DNA of 64,000 nt, from NCBI RefSeq assembly GCF_005405305.1, contig NZ_BJDU01000004.1, positions 62,001-126,000 on the forward strand, read 5' to 3'. The stretch's first letter is position 1. Every line of letters begins with the position of its first letter. The notes under the pieces are model-generated. The model had not been told where the DNA came from. It saw only the letters and a list, made by a program, of their open reading frames with translations, and searched no databases. Made by a program: the position numbers and the translations under genes. Positions 53,027-63,449 of this stretch are shown here, one piece after another. This DNA comes from Companilactobacillus formosensis (lineage in GTDB: Bacteria; Bacillota; Bacilli; Lactobacillales; Lactobacillaceae).

Positions 53027-53815
53027 TTATTGATCACTAGGTTTAAACCACAGATAAGCGCCATAAATGGCATTGATCAACATAATTATTTGTAGAACGA
53101 ACATCGAAGTGGAAGCAGGGCTAACTACTTGCAATTGGTTGAACCAGATGATGACGTTAATGACATCTAGAGTGATCCAAGCAATCCACTGGGAACGATA
53201 ACCATAAGTCATTAGAACTTGTCCAACAATTCCTAATGGCAAAAGAGTAGCATCTAAGTAAACTTGGACGCCATTCAAATGTTTACTGAAGAATAAAACG
53301 ATGAAATAAATAATAAAGGTCGCCAAGAACCAGAAGATTCCTTCACGCCAGGTTAATTTACGAGAAGCAACTTCTTCTTGGTCAGCTTGGTTGATCTCAC
53401 GATGCCAAACTGAAAGACCTACGAATTGCATAATTAAATAAAATGACTGCGAAGCGATATCGCCAATTAAGCGGTTGTTGATGGCAATGATTAACCAAAC
53501 CACACAACCTAAGACGCCCCAACTGTAATTAGTCAAACGACCTTGATCAACTAGGATTAGATTCAAAACAACGGAAGTACCAGTGATGACACCGATCCAA
53601 CCTGAGAAACCAAAATCTTTTCCCAAAATAAATGAAGCCCAGGTTGCTAAAAGCATAATGGTCATCATAATCTTAGTTGTTTTCTTGAGGGTTCTTAATT
53701 CATGCACATTTCGTTGCAAGTTGAATACTTGTCCAAGCGCATTTGGCAAATCTCTTAAAGCGGCAGAAAAACGTTCAGTGAAACTACTATTTGAATTATT
53801 GGAATAATTATCCAT
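53027..53815 (-). CDS. pnuC: PnuC-family nicotinamide riboside transporter
   Basis: 262 residues, about seven membrane helices after a polar 45-residue start. PnuC signatures include GFSGWIGVITGTSVVLNLIL, LTNYSWGVLGCVVWLIIA and the substrate-site run SQWIAWITLDVINVIIWF with YGAYLWFK at the end. It admits nicotinamide riboside by facilitated diffusion, trapped inside by phosphorylation. It fits the NAD-salvage genes pncB and nadE 5 kb away. The upstream region to the GntR gene is AT-rich without a recognised NadR/NrtR site. Confidence 0.88.
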   Translation of the reverse strand: MDNYSNNSNSSFTERFSAALRDLPNALGQVFNLQRNVHELRTLKKTTKIMMTIMLLATWASFILGKDFGFSGWIGVITGTSVVLNLILVDQGRLTNYSWGVLGCVVWLIIAINNRLIGDIASQSFYLIMQFVGLSVWHREINQADQEEVASRKLTWREGIFWFLATFIIYFIVLFFSKHLNGVQVYLDATLLPLGIVGQVLMTYGYRSQWIAWITLDVINVIIWFNQLQVVSPASTSMFVLQIIMLINAIYGAYLWFKPSDQ

Positions 53816-54037
53816 GTGATAAAAAATCTCCTTATTTGTTTTTAGACAGCCGTATCGGAAGCAACGCTGTTAAATCGTGTAGTCACTTGCGTTTTAGAAT
53901 ATACTGATTAGTTTTTTATGTCAATTGATATAGACCTATTATTGTATTTGTTATAATTGTTTTTAGACCAATTCTTAATTTTTTACAAAAATACTGTATA
54001 ATTAACAGAAGTAATGCTTAAAGGGAGTGCCAAATAA

Positions 54038-54739
54038 ATGAAGGTACCAGTATATATACAAATTCACAATGAAATTAGAAAAGAAATCGAATCTGGCAAG
54101 TGGGCTGTTGGGGAACGTATCCCGTCAGAAAGACAGCTTTCACAAGACTTTGATGTTAGTCGGATGACACTTCGTCAAGCAATCCAAACTTTAGTCGATG
54201 AGGGAATTTTGCAACGACAAGTTGGATCAGGAACTTATGTTGCCAGCAGCAAGGTTCAAGAAAAGATGTCAGGAACGACTAGTTTTACCGAAATCACCGA
54301 AAGCCAAGGTAAGAAGCCTTCAAGTAAGACGGTTTCTTATCATGTGGCCGATCCATCAATCAGTGAATTAGAAAAATTAAAATTAAAAGATGGCGATCAA
54401 ATTTTACGAATGGAAAGAATTCGTTATGCTGATCAACAACCAATTTGTTTTGAAGTTGCGACTATACCGATAAACATCGTCAATAGTTTGAATAAAAAAG
54501 ACATAACGTCTTCACTTTATAAAGCACTTGAGGACAAAGCTGGGTTAAAATTAGGTAATGCTACGCAAACTGTTTCTGCTATTTTAGCTTCAGAAAAAAT
54601 CGCTAATTTCTTGAACGTTAAGCGTGGTTCAGCAATCTTACGTGTTCGCCAAGTGACAACTTTGGATGATGGTAGACCATTTGAATACGTTCGTTCACAA
54701 TACGCTGGAGATCGTTTTGAATTTTATCTAGAAAGATAG
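54038..54739 (+). CDS. GntR-family (HutC/UTRA) transcriptional regulator
   Basis: 233 residues. The N-terminal winged helix has VPVYIQIHNEIRKEIESGKW and the recognition segment SRMTLRQAIQTLVDEGILQR. The C-terminal UTRA domain (TTSFTEITESQGKKPSSKTV through RPFEYVRSQYAGDRFEFYL) binds a small effector, often a sugar phosphate. AAAGGGAG precedes the ATG. Monocistronic and not next to an obvious sugar operon, so the target is unclear; relatives control amino-sugar or trehalose genes. Confidence 0.9.
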   Translation: MKVPVYIQIHNEIRKEIESGKWAVGERIPSERQLSQDFDVSRMTLRQAIQTLVDEGILQRQVGSGTYVASSKVQEKMSGTTSFTEITESQGKKPSSKTVSYHVADPSISELEKLKLKDGDQILRMERIRYADQQPICFEVATIPINIVNSLNKKDITSSLYKALEDKAGLKLGNATQTVSAILASEKIANFLNVKRGSAILRVRQVTTLDDGRPFEYVRSQYAGDRFEFYLER

Positions 54740-54818
54740 ATAATCAATTTCTTTAGAATTAGATTTAAGGTAAGATATAACCTACACATGTTTTAAATTT
54801 TTAAACTGGGAGTCACTT

Positions 54819-56213
54819 ATGCAAAGCTTTATAAAAAAGTATAGTATCTTCTTGATGCTGTACATTATCTTTCAACCAGTATTAGATGCTGTTACTGGTA
54901 CGATGATGCGTTTTAACATCAATATTACCTTCGGGGTATTGATTAGAATGGTCGTCATGGCGATAACAGTATTCTACATATTATTGTTCTTGATTTTGAA
55001 TCGAGATAATAAACACGGGTTTCGAATAATTGGTTACTTCGTATTATTAGCGGTAGTTTCAGCTATTAGTTTGGTAATCAATTACAAAACTAAAACACTA
55101 TTTATTCCATCTTTGGAAATTACGACTTTAGCAAAAAGTTTGTATTATCCAATTATGTTGCTCGGGTATTTTTATGCTTTTGAGGAATTAGCTGAAGATC
55201 GAATCATCAACCGTTTCTTCCCCAAGGTTATCTTTATTGCGGTCAACATTATCAGTATCATCATGATTGTGGCTCACTTTACTAATACTAGTTTCAGTTC
55301 ATACTCGTACTACAAATTAGGAGAGAGCGGTTGGTTCTTCGCAGCCAATGAATTGAGTGCGATTGTTTCAATTTCTTTCCCAATTATGGTTTGGTACGCA
55401 CTTAAGAAAATTAATACTTGGTCAAAAATTTACTATTGGCTAACGATTGTTATTGCAATTTACTCAGCACTATTAATTGGAACAAAAGGTTCTTTATTAG
55501 CTATCGTGTTTGGTATTTGTATGGCTATCTTGGCTTCAGTAATTCAATTCTTCCAAGACAGCAGTCGTCGCAAGTACATGGCAGGAATCATCGTTATGCT
55601 AGCTGTAACGCTAGGTGGAATTTTTGCTGCTTATCCAGCAATGGCCGTTTCTAGAACAGCTGAATTGCACAGTGACATGATTAAGTACAAGAAGAAACAA
55701 GCTAAGACAAAAAAAGGTATCACTAAAGATCAAAAGAAGTATGTCGAAACTAATAAGACTGTTTCATACTTATTCAGTGGTCGGACAGTTTACTTTGAAA
55801 ACGCCGCTCACAACTTCTCCAAAGCAACACCAGCACAAAAGGCCTTTGGAATGGGTTATGCGACAAATTTCAAGAAAGCCAAGCAAGCTAAGTTGGTTGA
55901 AATGGATTATGTCGATATCTTCTTCCAATTTGGTTTTATTGGAATCATCGTTTACTTAGCACCACTAGCTTATTGCTTGATTTACCTAATTGGAGTTTTC
56001 CTTAGAAAATTCAAGTACATGTGGTCATTTAAGTGGGCAATGCTGGTTTCCAGTGTCGCTTTAGGATTTGGAATGGCTTTGATGACAGGACACGTTATCG
56101 AAGCACCTTCAGTAAGTATATATTTCGTAACTATTTTGAGTTACGCAATGTTGAATGCACGAATCTTTTTAAGATCTGGTGAAGATCCTTATACAATTGA
56201 TGTAGAAGAATAA
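54819..56213 (+). CDS. O-antigen ligase-like polysaccharide polymerase (Wzy/WaaL type)
   Basis: 464 residues, about 11 membrane helices with one large loop (about residues 270-345, Lys-rich and extracellular) as in Wzy/WaaL proteins. The conserved family segment GTKGSLLAIVFGICMAILA and the late Asp-Ile-Phe-Phe-Gln-Phe-Gly run (DIFFQFGFIGIIVYLAPLAY) support the family. It probably polymerises or ligates surface polysaccharide repeat units. Near TagA-like and GT4 genes, so part of a dispersed surface-glycan region. Own terminator. Confidence 0.78.
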   Translation: MQSFIKKYSIFLMLYIIFQPVLDAVTGTMMRFNINITFGVLIRMVVMAITVFYILLFLILNRDNKHGFRIIGYFVLLAVVSAISLVINYKTKTLFIPSLEITTLAKSLYYPIMLLGYFYAFEELAEDRIINRFFPKVIFIAVNIISIIMIVAHFTNTSFSSYSYYKLGESGWFFAANELSAIVSISFPIMVWYALKKINTWSKIYYWLTIVIAIYSALLIGTKGSLLAIVFGICMAILASVIQFFQDSSRRKYMAGIIVMLAVTLGGIFAAYPAMAVSRTAELHSDMIKYKKKQAKTKKGITKDQKKYVETNKTVSYLFSGRTVYFENAAHNFSKATPAQKAFGMGYATNFKKAKQAKLVEMDYVDIFFQFGFIGIIVYLAPLAYCLIYLIGVFLRKFKYMWSFKWAMLVSSVALGFGMALMTGHVIEAPSVSIYFVTILSYAMLNARIFLRSGEDPYTIDVEE

Positions 56214-56220
56214 TAAAAAA

Positions 56221-56257
56221 ATCCTGTTAGAAATTAGATTTTCTAACGGGATTTTTT
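56221..56257. terminator. Terminator after polymerase-like gene
   Basis: ATCCTGTTAGAA/TTCTAACGGGAT stem with seven T residues and an A-run on the left. Confidence 0.85.
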
Positions 56258-56273
56258 TGTGAGCGTAAGTATG

Positions 56274-56293
56274 CTTTTGCTACCGACTAGATT
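56274..56293 (-). repeat. Short dispersed repeat, copy D
   Basis: On the minus strand AATCTAGTCGGTAGC followed by AAAAGC. GCTATCGG on the same strand (rc of 56312-56319) can pair with its TCGGTAGC end around a TAGAT/ATCTA hairpin. Confidence 0.55.
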
Positions 56294-56423
56294 TCAATAT
56301 CTAATTGCAATTCCGATAGCATCTTCTATTTATTTTCTGAAGTAATTTATATAAAAATAAAAGTCACAATCCAGTGCTGAACGGATGACGACAATTTAAA
56401 ACTAATTAAAAAGAAAAATTTTG

Positions 56424-57152
56424 TTATTTCTTGTTTTTCTTCTCTTTATTAATCATATTCATATACTTAGGAATTGCCATCATACGACCAATTCTAGTTG
56501 GTTCAGTTATTAAACGATAGAACCACTCGAGATTAAGCTTTTGGAAAACCTTAGGAGCGCGTTTCTTAGTTTCTGAGAAGACGTCGAAACTGCCACCGAC
56601 ACCGATCCAAATTGCGTCTGCTTGATCACGATACTTGTTGATGAAGAATTCTTGTTTTGGCGATCCTAAAGCTACTAAAACAACATTAGGCTTCTTAGCA
56701 GCAATTTCTTCAACAATTGGCGTGTCATCTTTGAAATATCCATCATGATAACCGACTAAGTTAACTTGAGGATATTGTTTTTTGATTTTTTTAGCGCTAG
56801 CTTCAATGACTTCTGGCTTAGCACCCAGCATGTAAAGTTTTAATTGTTTGCGATTAACAGCTGAAATTAAGTATTCTAAAGTATCAAAACCGGTGATTCT
56901 TTCATGGAGAGGAGTGCCTAGACTCTTAGCTCCTTTAATGATTCCGATACCATCAGGGATGACATAATCAGCATTATTGATGATTTTTGAAAAATTGCTA
57001 TCTTTTCTGGCCGATAGAACAATTTCAGGATTAGGTGTTACGATGAATCTGTTAGCTTTAAGGTCTAAATCGTCATCCAAATATTTGTGGAATTGTTTAG
57101 CGGTAAAGTTGTCAAATTCTGTACCTAAAATATTTACTCTATTTTTGTGCAT
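56424..57152 (-). CDS. tagA: WecG/TagA/CpsF-family glycosyltransferase
   Basis: 242 residues. Transfers N-acetylmannosamine to undecaprenyl-PP-GlcNAc, the first committed step of wall teichoic acid linkage, in the canonical case. Family signatures: VTPNPEIVLSARKDSNF, ADYVIPDGIGIIKGAK, ITGFDTLEYLI, LVALGSPKQEFFI and GVGGSFDVFSETKKRAP. The start at 57152 has AAGGAGA 8 nt upstream; an in-frame ATG at 57209 overlaps the divergent gene start. Basic C-terminus fits membrane-surface contact. It may instead make another ManNAc-type polymer. Confidence 0.9.
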   Translation of the reverse strand: MHKNRVNILGTEFDNFTAKQFHKYLDDDLDLKANRFIVTPNPEIVLSARKDSNFSKIINNADYVIPDGIGIIKGAKSLGTPLHERITGFDTLEYLISAVNRKQLKLYMLGAKPEVIEASAKKIKKQYPQVNLVGYHDGYFKDDTPIVEEIAAKKPNVVLVALGSPKQEFFINKYRDQADAIWIGVGGSFDVFSETKKRAPKVFQKLNLEWFYRLITEPTRIGRMMAIPKYMNMINKEKKNKK

Positions 57153-57210
57153 GGCGTTCTCCTTTAATGTATTATTATACACGAGAAAGATTAATTTGAG
57201 AGGTGTCAAA

Positions 57211-58287
57211 ATGCGCGTTTTACATATTAATGCCGGTAATGAAGACGGTGGAGCAAGAACTTATATTATCAGTCTAATGAAAGGTCAAAAAAATATAGGA
57301 GTTGAGAGTACTCTGCTGACTTTTCAAAGGGGCCCTGTTTCAAAGATGGCTAAGGAAAATGGATTAAGTGTGTCAGTGATTGAACAAAAACAGCGTTTTG
57401 ATTTATCTATTTTGAAACCATTGATTAAATATATAAATAATAATAATTTTGATATTGTTCATACTCATGGACCACGTGCCAATTATATCTTTTCTTTAAT
57501 TCGAAATAAAGTTAATGCTAAATGGGTTATCACGGTCCATTCTGACCCTCGTATCGACTTTTCCGGTCTTAGAGGTTCAGTTATGCTCAAATTAAATCTG
57601 CATGCTCTGAAGAAGGCTGATTTGCTTTTTTACGTCAATCCTGATTTAAAAGAATACTTTGAATCATTGAAAATTCCAGATGATAAAACTTTTGAAGTAT
57701 TTAATGCTATTGACTTCACAGGCATCAACCCATCTTTTAATCGACAATCTACTTTTAGTTTATTAGAGGTAGCAAGATTGGTTGATGTTAAGAATCATAG
57801 GTTATTATTGAACGCATTAAGTAAAGTGGACTTTAATTTCAGATTGACTTTAGTGGGTGATGGTCCATTGATGGATGAATTACGAGAATTAGTAAAGAAT
57901 CTAGGGATTAATGATAAAGTCGATTTTGTTGGTTTTAGAGAAAATACTGGTGATTATTATCAAGAATGCGATGTTTCAATATTGACTTCTAAGTCGGAAA
58001 GTATGCCAGCAGTGTATTTGGAATCGGCAGCATACGGTAAACCAGTTATCGCGACAAATGTTGGTGCTACAAGTAAAATTATCGATAATGAAAATGGATG
58101 GTTGGTAGAGTCTGATAATGAACAAGAATTAATCAGTGCTTTAAATGATGCTCATTCATTATGGAAAGATAATAACCTTGATCGTAAAGGATTAACTTTG
58201 TACCAAGATGCGCGTGACAATTATTCAATTGAAAAATTAGCTCAAAAAGTAAATGACGGCTATCAAGCGACTTTGGATGCCAATTAA
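57211..58287 (+). CDS. GT4-family glycosyltransferase
   Basis: 358 residues. The retaining GT-B fold starts MRVLHINAGNEDGGARTYII; the donor-site half has LLEVARLVDVKNHRLLL, LTLVGDGPLMDEL and the Glu-x7-Glu region SESMPAVYLESAAYGKPVI. It adds a sugar to a lipid-linked or surface glycan. The start at 57211 is set by GAGAGGTG; in-frame codons further upstream are antisense to tagA. Divergent from tagA with overlapping promoter space, so both probably serve the same polymer. Confidence 0.88.
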   Translation: MRVLHINAGNEDGGARTYIISLMKGQKNIGVESTLLTFQRGPVSKMAKENGLSVSVIEQKQRFDLSILKPLIKYINNNNFDIVHTHGPRANYIFSLIRNKVNAKWVITVHSDPRIDFSGLRGSVMLKLNLHALKKADLLFYVNPDLKEYFESLKIPDDKTFEVFNAIDFTGINPSFNRQSTFSLLEVARLVDVKNHRLLLNALSKVDFNFRLTLVGDGPLMDELRELVKNLGINDKVDFVGFRENTGDYYQECDVSILTSKSESMPAVYLESAAYGKPVIATNVGATSKIIDNENGWLVESDNEQELISALNDAHSLWKDNNLDRKGLTLYQDARDNYSIEKLAQKVNDGYQATLDAN

Positions 58288-58329
58288 TGTAAAATAAATT
58301 TTGATAATCAAATTATTAAGGGAGATATG

Positions 58330-59802
58330 ATGACTCAATTTCAAAATGAAGATTTAACTTTGCATACTGATTATTATGAACTCAATATGATGTATACATA
58401 CTGGAAGAAGGGGCTGCATAATCGTCGGGCTGTTTTTGAAGTTTATTTCCGTAAATTGCCTTTCGACAATGGCTTTGCTGTTTTTGCAGGTCTAGAACAT
58501 GTGGTTAATTATCTTAAGAACTTAAGTTTTTCAGATTCAGATATCGATTACTTGCGTGAATATGGGGAATATGATGAAGAATTCTTACGCTGGTTAAAAG
58601 ATATGCAATTCAGTTGTACAGTACGTTCAGCTTTGGAAGGGGACTTGGTTTTCAATGAAGAGCCAATTTTCCAAGTTGAAGGACCACTAGCACAATGTCA
58701 ATTGATTGAAACTGGCGTTTTGAATATGGTTAATTTCCAAACACTTATTGCTACTAAAGCCGCCCGTATCAAGACTGTCTGTGGCGATGATCCTGTTATG
58801 GAATTCGGTTCTCGTCGTGCACAAGAAGTCGATGCTGCTATTTGGGGAACACGTGCCGCATACATTGCTGGTTTTGACGCTACAAGTAACGTTTTGGCTG
58901 GTAAATTATTTGGTATTCCAATTTCTGGAACACATGCCCATGCTTTGGTACAAACTTATCGTAATGAATACGATGCTTTCAAAGCTTACGCTACAACTCA
59001 CAAGAATTGTGTCTTCTTAGTTGATACTTACGATACTTTGAAGAGTGGGGTTCCTAGTGCTATCAAAGTTGCCCGTGAGATGGGTGACAAGATCAACTTC
59101 TTAGGTGTTCGAATCGATTCCGGTGATATGGCATATATTTCTAAGCGTGTCAGAAAACAACTTGATGAAGCTGGATTCCCTAATGCTAAGATTTATGCCT
59201 CAAATGATTTGGACGAAAAGACTGTTTTGAACTTGAAGATGCAAGATGCCAAAATTGACGTCTGGGGTATCGGTACTAAAGTGATCACAGCCTTTGATCA
59301 ACCAGCTTTAGGTGCTGTCTATAAGTTAGTAAGTATCGAAGATGCCAAAGGTAATATGATGGATACTTTGAAACTTTCTAGTAACGCTGCTAAGATTTCT
59401 ACACCAGGTAAGAAACAAGTTTGGCGTATTACTAACAACGAGAAGAACGACAAATCAGAAGGAGATTACGTAACTTTCTGGAATGAAGATCCTCGTGAAC
59501 ACAACTCGCTTTACATGTTCCACCCACAATACACATATATCAACAAGACAGTTGAAGATTTCCAAGCTAAGCCATTGCTCCATGATATCTTCGTTAATGG
59601 AAAGTTAGTTTATGACTTGCCAACTGTTAAGGAGATTAAAGACTACTGTGCAGCCAACTTAGATTCACTTTGGGATGAGTACAAACGTATCTTGAACCCA
59701 CAAGTTTATCCAGTCGACTTATCTTCAAAACTATACAGTCATAAGATGAAGTATATCGAGAAGATTAGAAATGATGTAAACAATATTAGATTAGGTGACT
59801 AA
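58330..59802 (+). CDS. pncB: Nicotinate phosphoribosyltransferase
   Basis: 490 residues. Converts nicotinate and PRPP to nicotinate mononucleotide. Motifs [51 protein letters not shown] and [18 protein letters not shown] are diagnostic of the bacterial long form. The tandem ATG at 58327/58330 leaves the start ambiguous; 58330 gives better spacing to GGGAG. It is 2 nt ahead of nadE, forming a two-gene NAD-salvage operon. Confidence 0.95.
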   Translation: MTQFQNEDLTLHTDYYELNMMYTYWKKGLHNRRAVFEVYFRKLPFDNGFAVFAGLEHVVNYLKNLSFSDSDIDYLREYGEYDEEFLRWLKDMQFSCTVRSALEGDLVFNEEPIFQVEGPLAQCQLIETGVLNMVNFQTLIATKAARIKTVCGDDPVMEFGSRRAQEVDAAIWGTRAAYIAGFDATSNVLAGKLFGIPISGTHAHALVQTYRNEYDAFKAYATTHKNCVFLVDTYDTLKSGVPSAIKVAREMGDKINFLGVRIDSGDMAYISKRVRKQLDEAGFPNAKIYASNDLDEKTVLNLKMQDAKIDVWGIGTKVITAFDQPALGAVYKLVSIEDAKGNMMDTLKLSSNAAKISTPGKKQVWRITNNEKNDKSEGDYVTFWNEDPREHNSLYMFHPQYTYINKTVEDFQAKPLLHDIFVNGKLVYDLPTVKEIKDYCAANLDSLWDEYKRILNPQVYPVDLSSKLYSHKMKYIEKIRNDVNNIRLGD

Positions 59803-59804
59803 AA

Positions 59805-60623
59805 ATGAGACCATTGCAAAAAGAAATTATTGAATTTGAACATGCTAAACCAGAAATCGATCCTGAAGCTGAAATTAGACGCTCAGTTGATTTTTTGAAG
59901 ACTTACTTAAAACAACATAGTTTTTTGAAAACTTTAGTGTTGGGTATTTCTGGTGGACAAGATTCCACGCTAGCCGGTAAATTATCAGAAATCGCTATGA
60001 CAGAACTTCGTCAAGAAACAGGCGATGACGATTATCAATTCATTGCTGTTCGTTTGCCTTATGGAGAACAAGCTGATGAGTCAGATGCCATGCAAGCTAT
60101 CGAATGGATGCAAGCTGATAAAGTTGTCCGTGTAAATATCAAAGACAGTGTTGATGCAATGGTAAAAGCCGTTGAAGATAACGGTCTAACTATTTCTGAC
60201 TTTAATAAAGGCAATATCAAAGCTAGAACGAGAATGATTGCTCAATATGCGATTGCTGGAGATAATAAAGGTGTCGTTGTCGGAACTGATCATGCAGCTG
60301 AAAATATCACTGGCTTTTATACGAAATATGGTGATGGTGCTGCTGATGTAACGCCGTTATTCCGTCTTGATAAGCGCCAAGGTAAAGCAATGTTAGAGAA
60401 ACTGAATGCTCCTAAGAATCTTTATGAAAAAATTCCAACTGCTGATTTGGAGGAAGACCGTCCAAGTCTACCTGACGAAAAAGCTCTGGGAGTTTCTTAT
60501 AAAGATATTGACGATTATCTTGAAGGTAAAGATATCGATCCAAAACATGCTGAAATTATTGAAAATTGGTATAAGAAGACAGCTCACAAGCGTCGTTTAC
60601 CTTATACAGTTTTTGATGTGTAA
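59805..60623 (+). CDS. nadE: NH3-dependent NAD+ synthetase
   Basis: 272 residues. Amidates deamido-NAD+ using ATP and ammonia. The P-loop-like PP-motif is [19 protein letters not shown], followed by [31 protein letters not shown] and [19 protein letters not shown]. It lacks a glutaminase domain, so it uses free ammonia. AGGTGA inside the end of pncB serves as ribosome binding site, so translation is coupled. A terminator follows. Confidence 0.96.
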   Translation: MRPLQKEIIEFEHAKPEIDPEAEIRRSVDFLKTYLKQHSFLKTLVLGISGGQDSTLAGKLSEIAMTELRQETGDDDYQFIAVRLPYGEQADESDAMQAIEWMQADKVVRVNIKDSVDAMVKAVEDNGLTISDFNKGNIKARTRMIAQYAIAGDNKGVVVGTDHAAENITGFYTKYGDGAADVTPLFRLDKRQGKAMLEKLNAPKNLYEKIPTADLEEDRPSLPDEKALGVSYKDIDDYLEGKDIDPKHAEIIENWYKKTAHKRRLPYTVFDV

Positions 60624-60635
60624 TTAATTAGTCTA

Positions 60636-60668
60636 GCCAATTTTTGAAATTGGTTGGGCTTTTTTTTC
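60636..60668 (+). terminator. Terminator after nadE
   Basis: AGCCAATTT with AAATTGG and a second GGCT-like arm, followed by eight T residues. Confidence 0.7.
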
Positions 60669-60798
60669 AAATTGGTAATGTTAATGAATACGCTTAACTC
60701 GTTGATAGACAATGGTAAACTTATGTCTCAATCAGTTCTATCTAATGAAAATCATATGTTAGAATTAAAGGGTAATCTTTAAGAAGAGGTGTTTAACA

Positions 60799-61989
60799 GT
60801 GAAAAGTGATTTAATCTCCCTTATGAAACCATCAGTTGTGGCAATTAAACAACAAGATATTTTTAAGTTTAATGCCAAAGCTAAGAGTATACCTGGAGCT
60901 GTTAATATGACCGTTGGTGAACCTAATTTTCCAACTCCAGATCATATTAAGAAAGCTGCTATTGCGGCAATCGATGAGAACAAAACTCACTATACAGTTC
61001 CTGAAGGAGACCATGAGCTTTTACATGCAGTAGCTACTTATCTACATGACAAGTACGATTTGAATTATGATCCAGAGAGCCAAATTTTGGCTACCGCTGG
61101 TGTTACAGAAGGTGTTTTCTCAGTTTTTAATGCAATTTTGCAAACTGGGGATGAGGTTTTGATTCCATCACCTTCATTTACAATCTATGGCCCAGACGCT
61201 AATTTTAACGGAGCTTCTCCAGTTTATTTAGATACTTCAAAGACTGGTTTCAAGATGACTCCAGAAATGTTAATTGAGGTTTTGAGAACTAATCCTAGAA
61301 TTAAAATTTTATTATTGAACTACCCAAGCAATCCAACTGGTGTTAGCTATACTAAAGACGAGTTGGAAGCTTTAGCGGAAGTTTTAAAAAAGCATGATAT
61401 TTTTGTCGTTAGTGACGAAATTTATAGTGAATTGACTTATAATTTTAAGCATGTATCGTTTGGAACAATTTTGCCAGAACAAACAATTTTGTTGAATGGT
61501 TTATCTAAATCTCATGCGATGACTGGTTGGCGTTTTGGTGTCGTCTGTGGACCCGCCGAAGTGATTGCCCAAATCAATAAGATTCATGAGTTGGCTACAA
61601 CTTCAATTACGTCTATCACACAATATGCTGCCTTAGAAGCTTATAAGAATGGTTATGACGATCCAATCTCAATGCGCAAAGAATATCAAGCTCGTCGTGA
61701 TGTTTTGCATAAGGGGCTTAAAGAATTAGGTTTTGAGTGTCCTGATCCTGATGGTGCTTTCTACCTGTTCATTAAAATCCCAGAAGGTCTTGAGCAAGAT
61801 GATGTTAAATTTGCCAACGAATTATTGGAAGAAGAACATTTGGCAATCCTACCAGGTAGTTTCTTTGGTATCGGTGGCGAAGGTCATTTACGTCTGAGTT
61901 ACGCTGCAAGTATGGATAGTATCAATGCTTGCTTAGATAAACTTGGTGACTTTGTGGAGAAACACAGTAAATTAATTCATCAAGTATAA
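60799..61989 (+). CDS. PLP-dependent aminotransferase class I/II
   Basis: 396 residues from a GTG start with AGAGGTG upstream. Fold-type I enzyme: VNMTVGEPNFPTPDHIKKAA, LNYPSNPTGVSYTKDELE with the Asn contact, VVSDEIYSELTY with the Asp, and the PLP Lys in LNGLSKSHAMTGWRFG. Closest in pattern to PatA/AraT-like enzymes acting on aromatic amino acids, N-acetyl-diaminopimelate or aspartate; the exact substrate cannot be set. It is 8 nt ahead of the membrane protein gene, but the functional tie is unclear. Confidence 0.9.
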   Translation: MKSDLISLMKPSVVAIKQQDIFKFNAKAKSIPGAVNMTVGEPNFPTPDHIKKAAIAAIDENKTHYTVPEGDHELLHAVATYLHDKYDLNYDPESQILATAGVTEGVFSVFNAILQTGDEVLIPSPSFTIYGPDANFNGASPVYLDTSKTGFKMTPEMLIEVLRTNPRIKILLLNYPSNPTGVSYTKDELEALAEVLKKHDIFVVSDEIYSELTYNFKHVSFGTILPEQTILLNGLSKSHAMTGWRFGVVCGPAEVIAQINKIHELATTSITSITQYAALEAYKNGYDDPISMRKEYQARRDVLHKGLKELGFECPDPDGAFYLFIKIPEGLEQDDVKFANELLEEEHLAILPGSFFGIGGEGHLRLSYAASMDSINACLDKLGDFVEKHSKLIHQV

Positions 61990-61997
61990 GGGGTATC

Positions 61998-63449
61998 ATG
62001 CTAAATAAATTTCAAAATATTATTAGCAAATTAGTAATTGTCTGTTTAGTGATTTTTACGTCGGTCGTTTTGATTCAAGCAGGCAAATTTTATACATTAA
62101 ATTATTTAAAAATAGAACCAGTATTAGCGATACTGGTTTTTCTTTGTGCAATTATTTTTGTCGGTGGAGTTGGTTATTTACTTTACCGAATTCGCGATGA
62201 TGACAAAAATCTCAATCGATTGATTTTAATTAGTTTGTTGCTAGTCTTTGCTATCGTTGCCCTAATTTGGTTAAAGCTGGTTCCACAGACACAAGTTAGT
62301 GATTTTAAGGCTTTTTGGAGAACAGCTCCAAAGGCTTTGAATGGTGAAAAAATATTTAGTTATGATAATGATTATTTCGCTAAATGGGCCTATCAAACAG
62401 GCTTTTTAGTCTACGTTATGACGGTGGTCAAAATCTTTGGACATCACGTGATAGCAATTCAATTGTTAAACGTTGTGTATCAAGTTTTGATTTTATTGAT
62501 GGTCTATTTATTAGCTATCAAAATCACAAAAAAGGTTAAATTAGCTCGCTTGTCAATCTTTATTTTGATGATTGATTTGGACTGGTTTGCCTTAAATAGT
62601 CAGGCAGATAATCAATATCTTGGGATGCTGCTATTCTTAGTGACATTTTATTTGATTCTAAAGGATCGTTATTGGTCTTATGCACTGGCTGGTTTGACTC
62701 TCGGTGTTGGTAGTATTATTCGGCCAATTGGTCCAGTCGTTATAGCGGGTATCGTTGTTTATGCATTGATTTATTTGTTGATTGATAATAATCAACTCAA
62801 CTGGTCAAAAATTGTCAAAGTAGTAATAACTTTGTTAATTTATCAAGTGATTTTTTCTGGAGCCAGTTTAGCAATTAAAAGCTCCGGACTCAATTCTTAT
62901 GGATTAACTAATCGAGATTCTGAATGGAAATTTGTGGTCGGCTTGGATGCTAATTCTAATGGCGCCTATGATCAACAAATGGTCGATCGTTTTAATCTCA
63001 AGGATAGTCGAGCCAAGATGAGTGCTAAAGAACATCAAGTTATTCGTGAAAATATCGATAATCTAAATTCTACTCATGGTTGGCTTAAATTGCTTTGGAA
63101 TAAAAATTCCAAATTGTGGGCAGAGCGTGCAATCACCATTGACTTTACAGGTATTGAAACTAGGCATTCATTGAAGACAAGCAACTTTATTAAATTATTA
63201 GGCTATCTAGGCTCACTAGTCTTGATAATCTTGTCATGGTTTGGTTCAATCAAATTGTTGAAAAACACTCATAAAGAGATATTTATATTATTGTTACCAC
63301 TAATGGCGTACGCCGTTGTACAATTATTAATTGAAGTACAAGGTAGGTATCGACTAGAGTTTCTACCTGTTATCGCAATCTTAGGCGGAATTGGCCTATA
63401 TTGGATTTACGATTGGTTTAAATTAAAATGGGGGAAAATGAATGTCTGA
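61998..63449 (+). CDS. Membrane GT-C-type glycosyltransferase (PMT/ArnT-like)
   Basis: 483 residues, about 11-12 membrane helices. The first external loop carries SDFKAFWRTAPKALNGE, whose Asp is the usual GT-C catalytic position, and LFLVTFYLILKDRYWSYALA matches the PMT_2 region. It would use a polyprenyl-linked sugar to modify a wall polymer or protein. The following GT2 gene overlaps by 8 nt; such DPM1/GtrB-like enzymes make the polyprenyl-phosphate sugar donor, so the two likely form a donor-and-transferase pair. GGGGTATC precedes the start. Confidence 0.82.
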   Translation: MLNKFQNIISKLVIVCLVIFTSVVLIQAGKFYTLNYLKIEPVLAILVFLCAIIFVGGVGYLLYRIRDDDKNLNRLILISLLLVFAIVALIWLKLVPQTQVSDFKAFWRTAPKALNGEKIFSYDNDYFAKWAYQTGFLVYVMTVVKIFGHHVIAIQLLNVVYQVLILLMVYLLAIKITKKVKLARLSIFILMIDLDWFALNSQADNQYLGMLLFLVTFYLILKDRYWSYALAGLTLGVGSIIRPIGPVVIAGIVVYALIYLLIDNNQLNWSKIVKVVITLLIYQVIFSGASLAIKSSGLNSYGLTNRDSEWKFVVGLDANSNGAYDQQMVDRFNLKDSRAKMSAKEHQVIRENIDNLNSTHGWLKLLWNKNSKLWAERAITIDFTGIETRHSLKTSNFIKLLGYLGSLVLIILSWFGSIKLLKNTHKEIFILLLPLMAYAVVQLLIEVQGRYRLEFLPVIAILGGIGLYWIYDWFKLKWGKMNV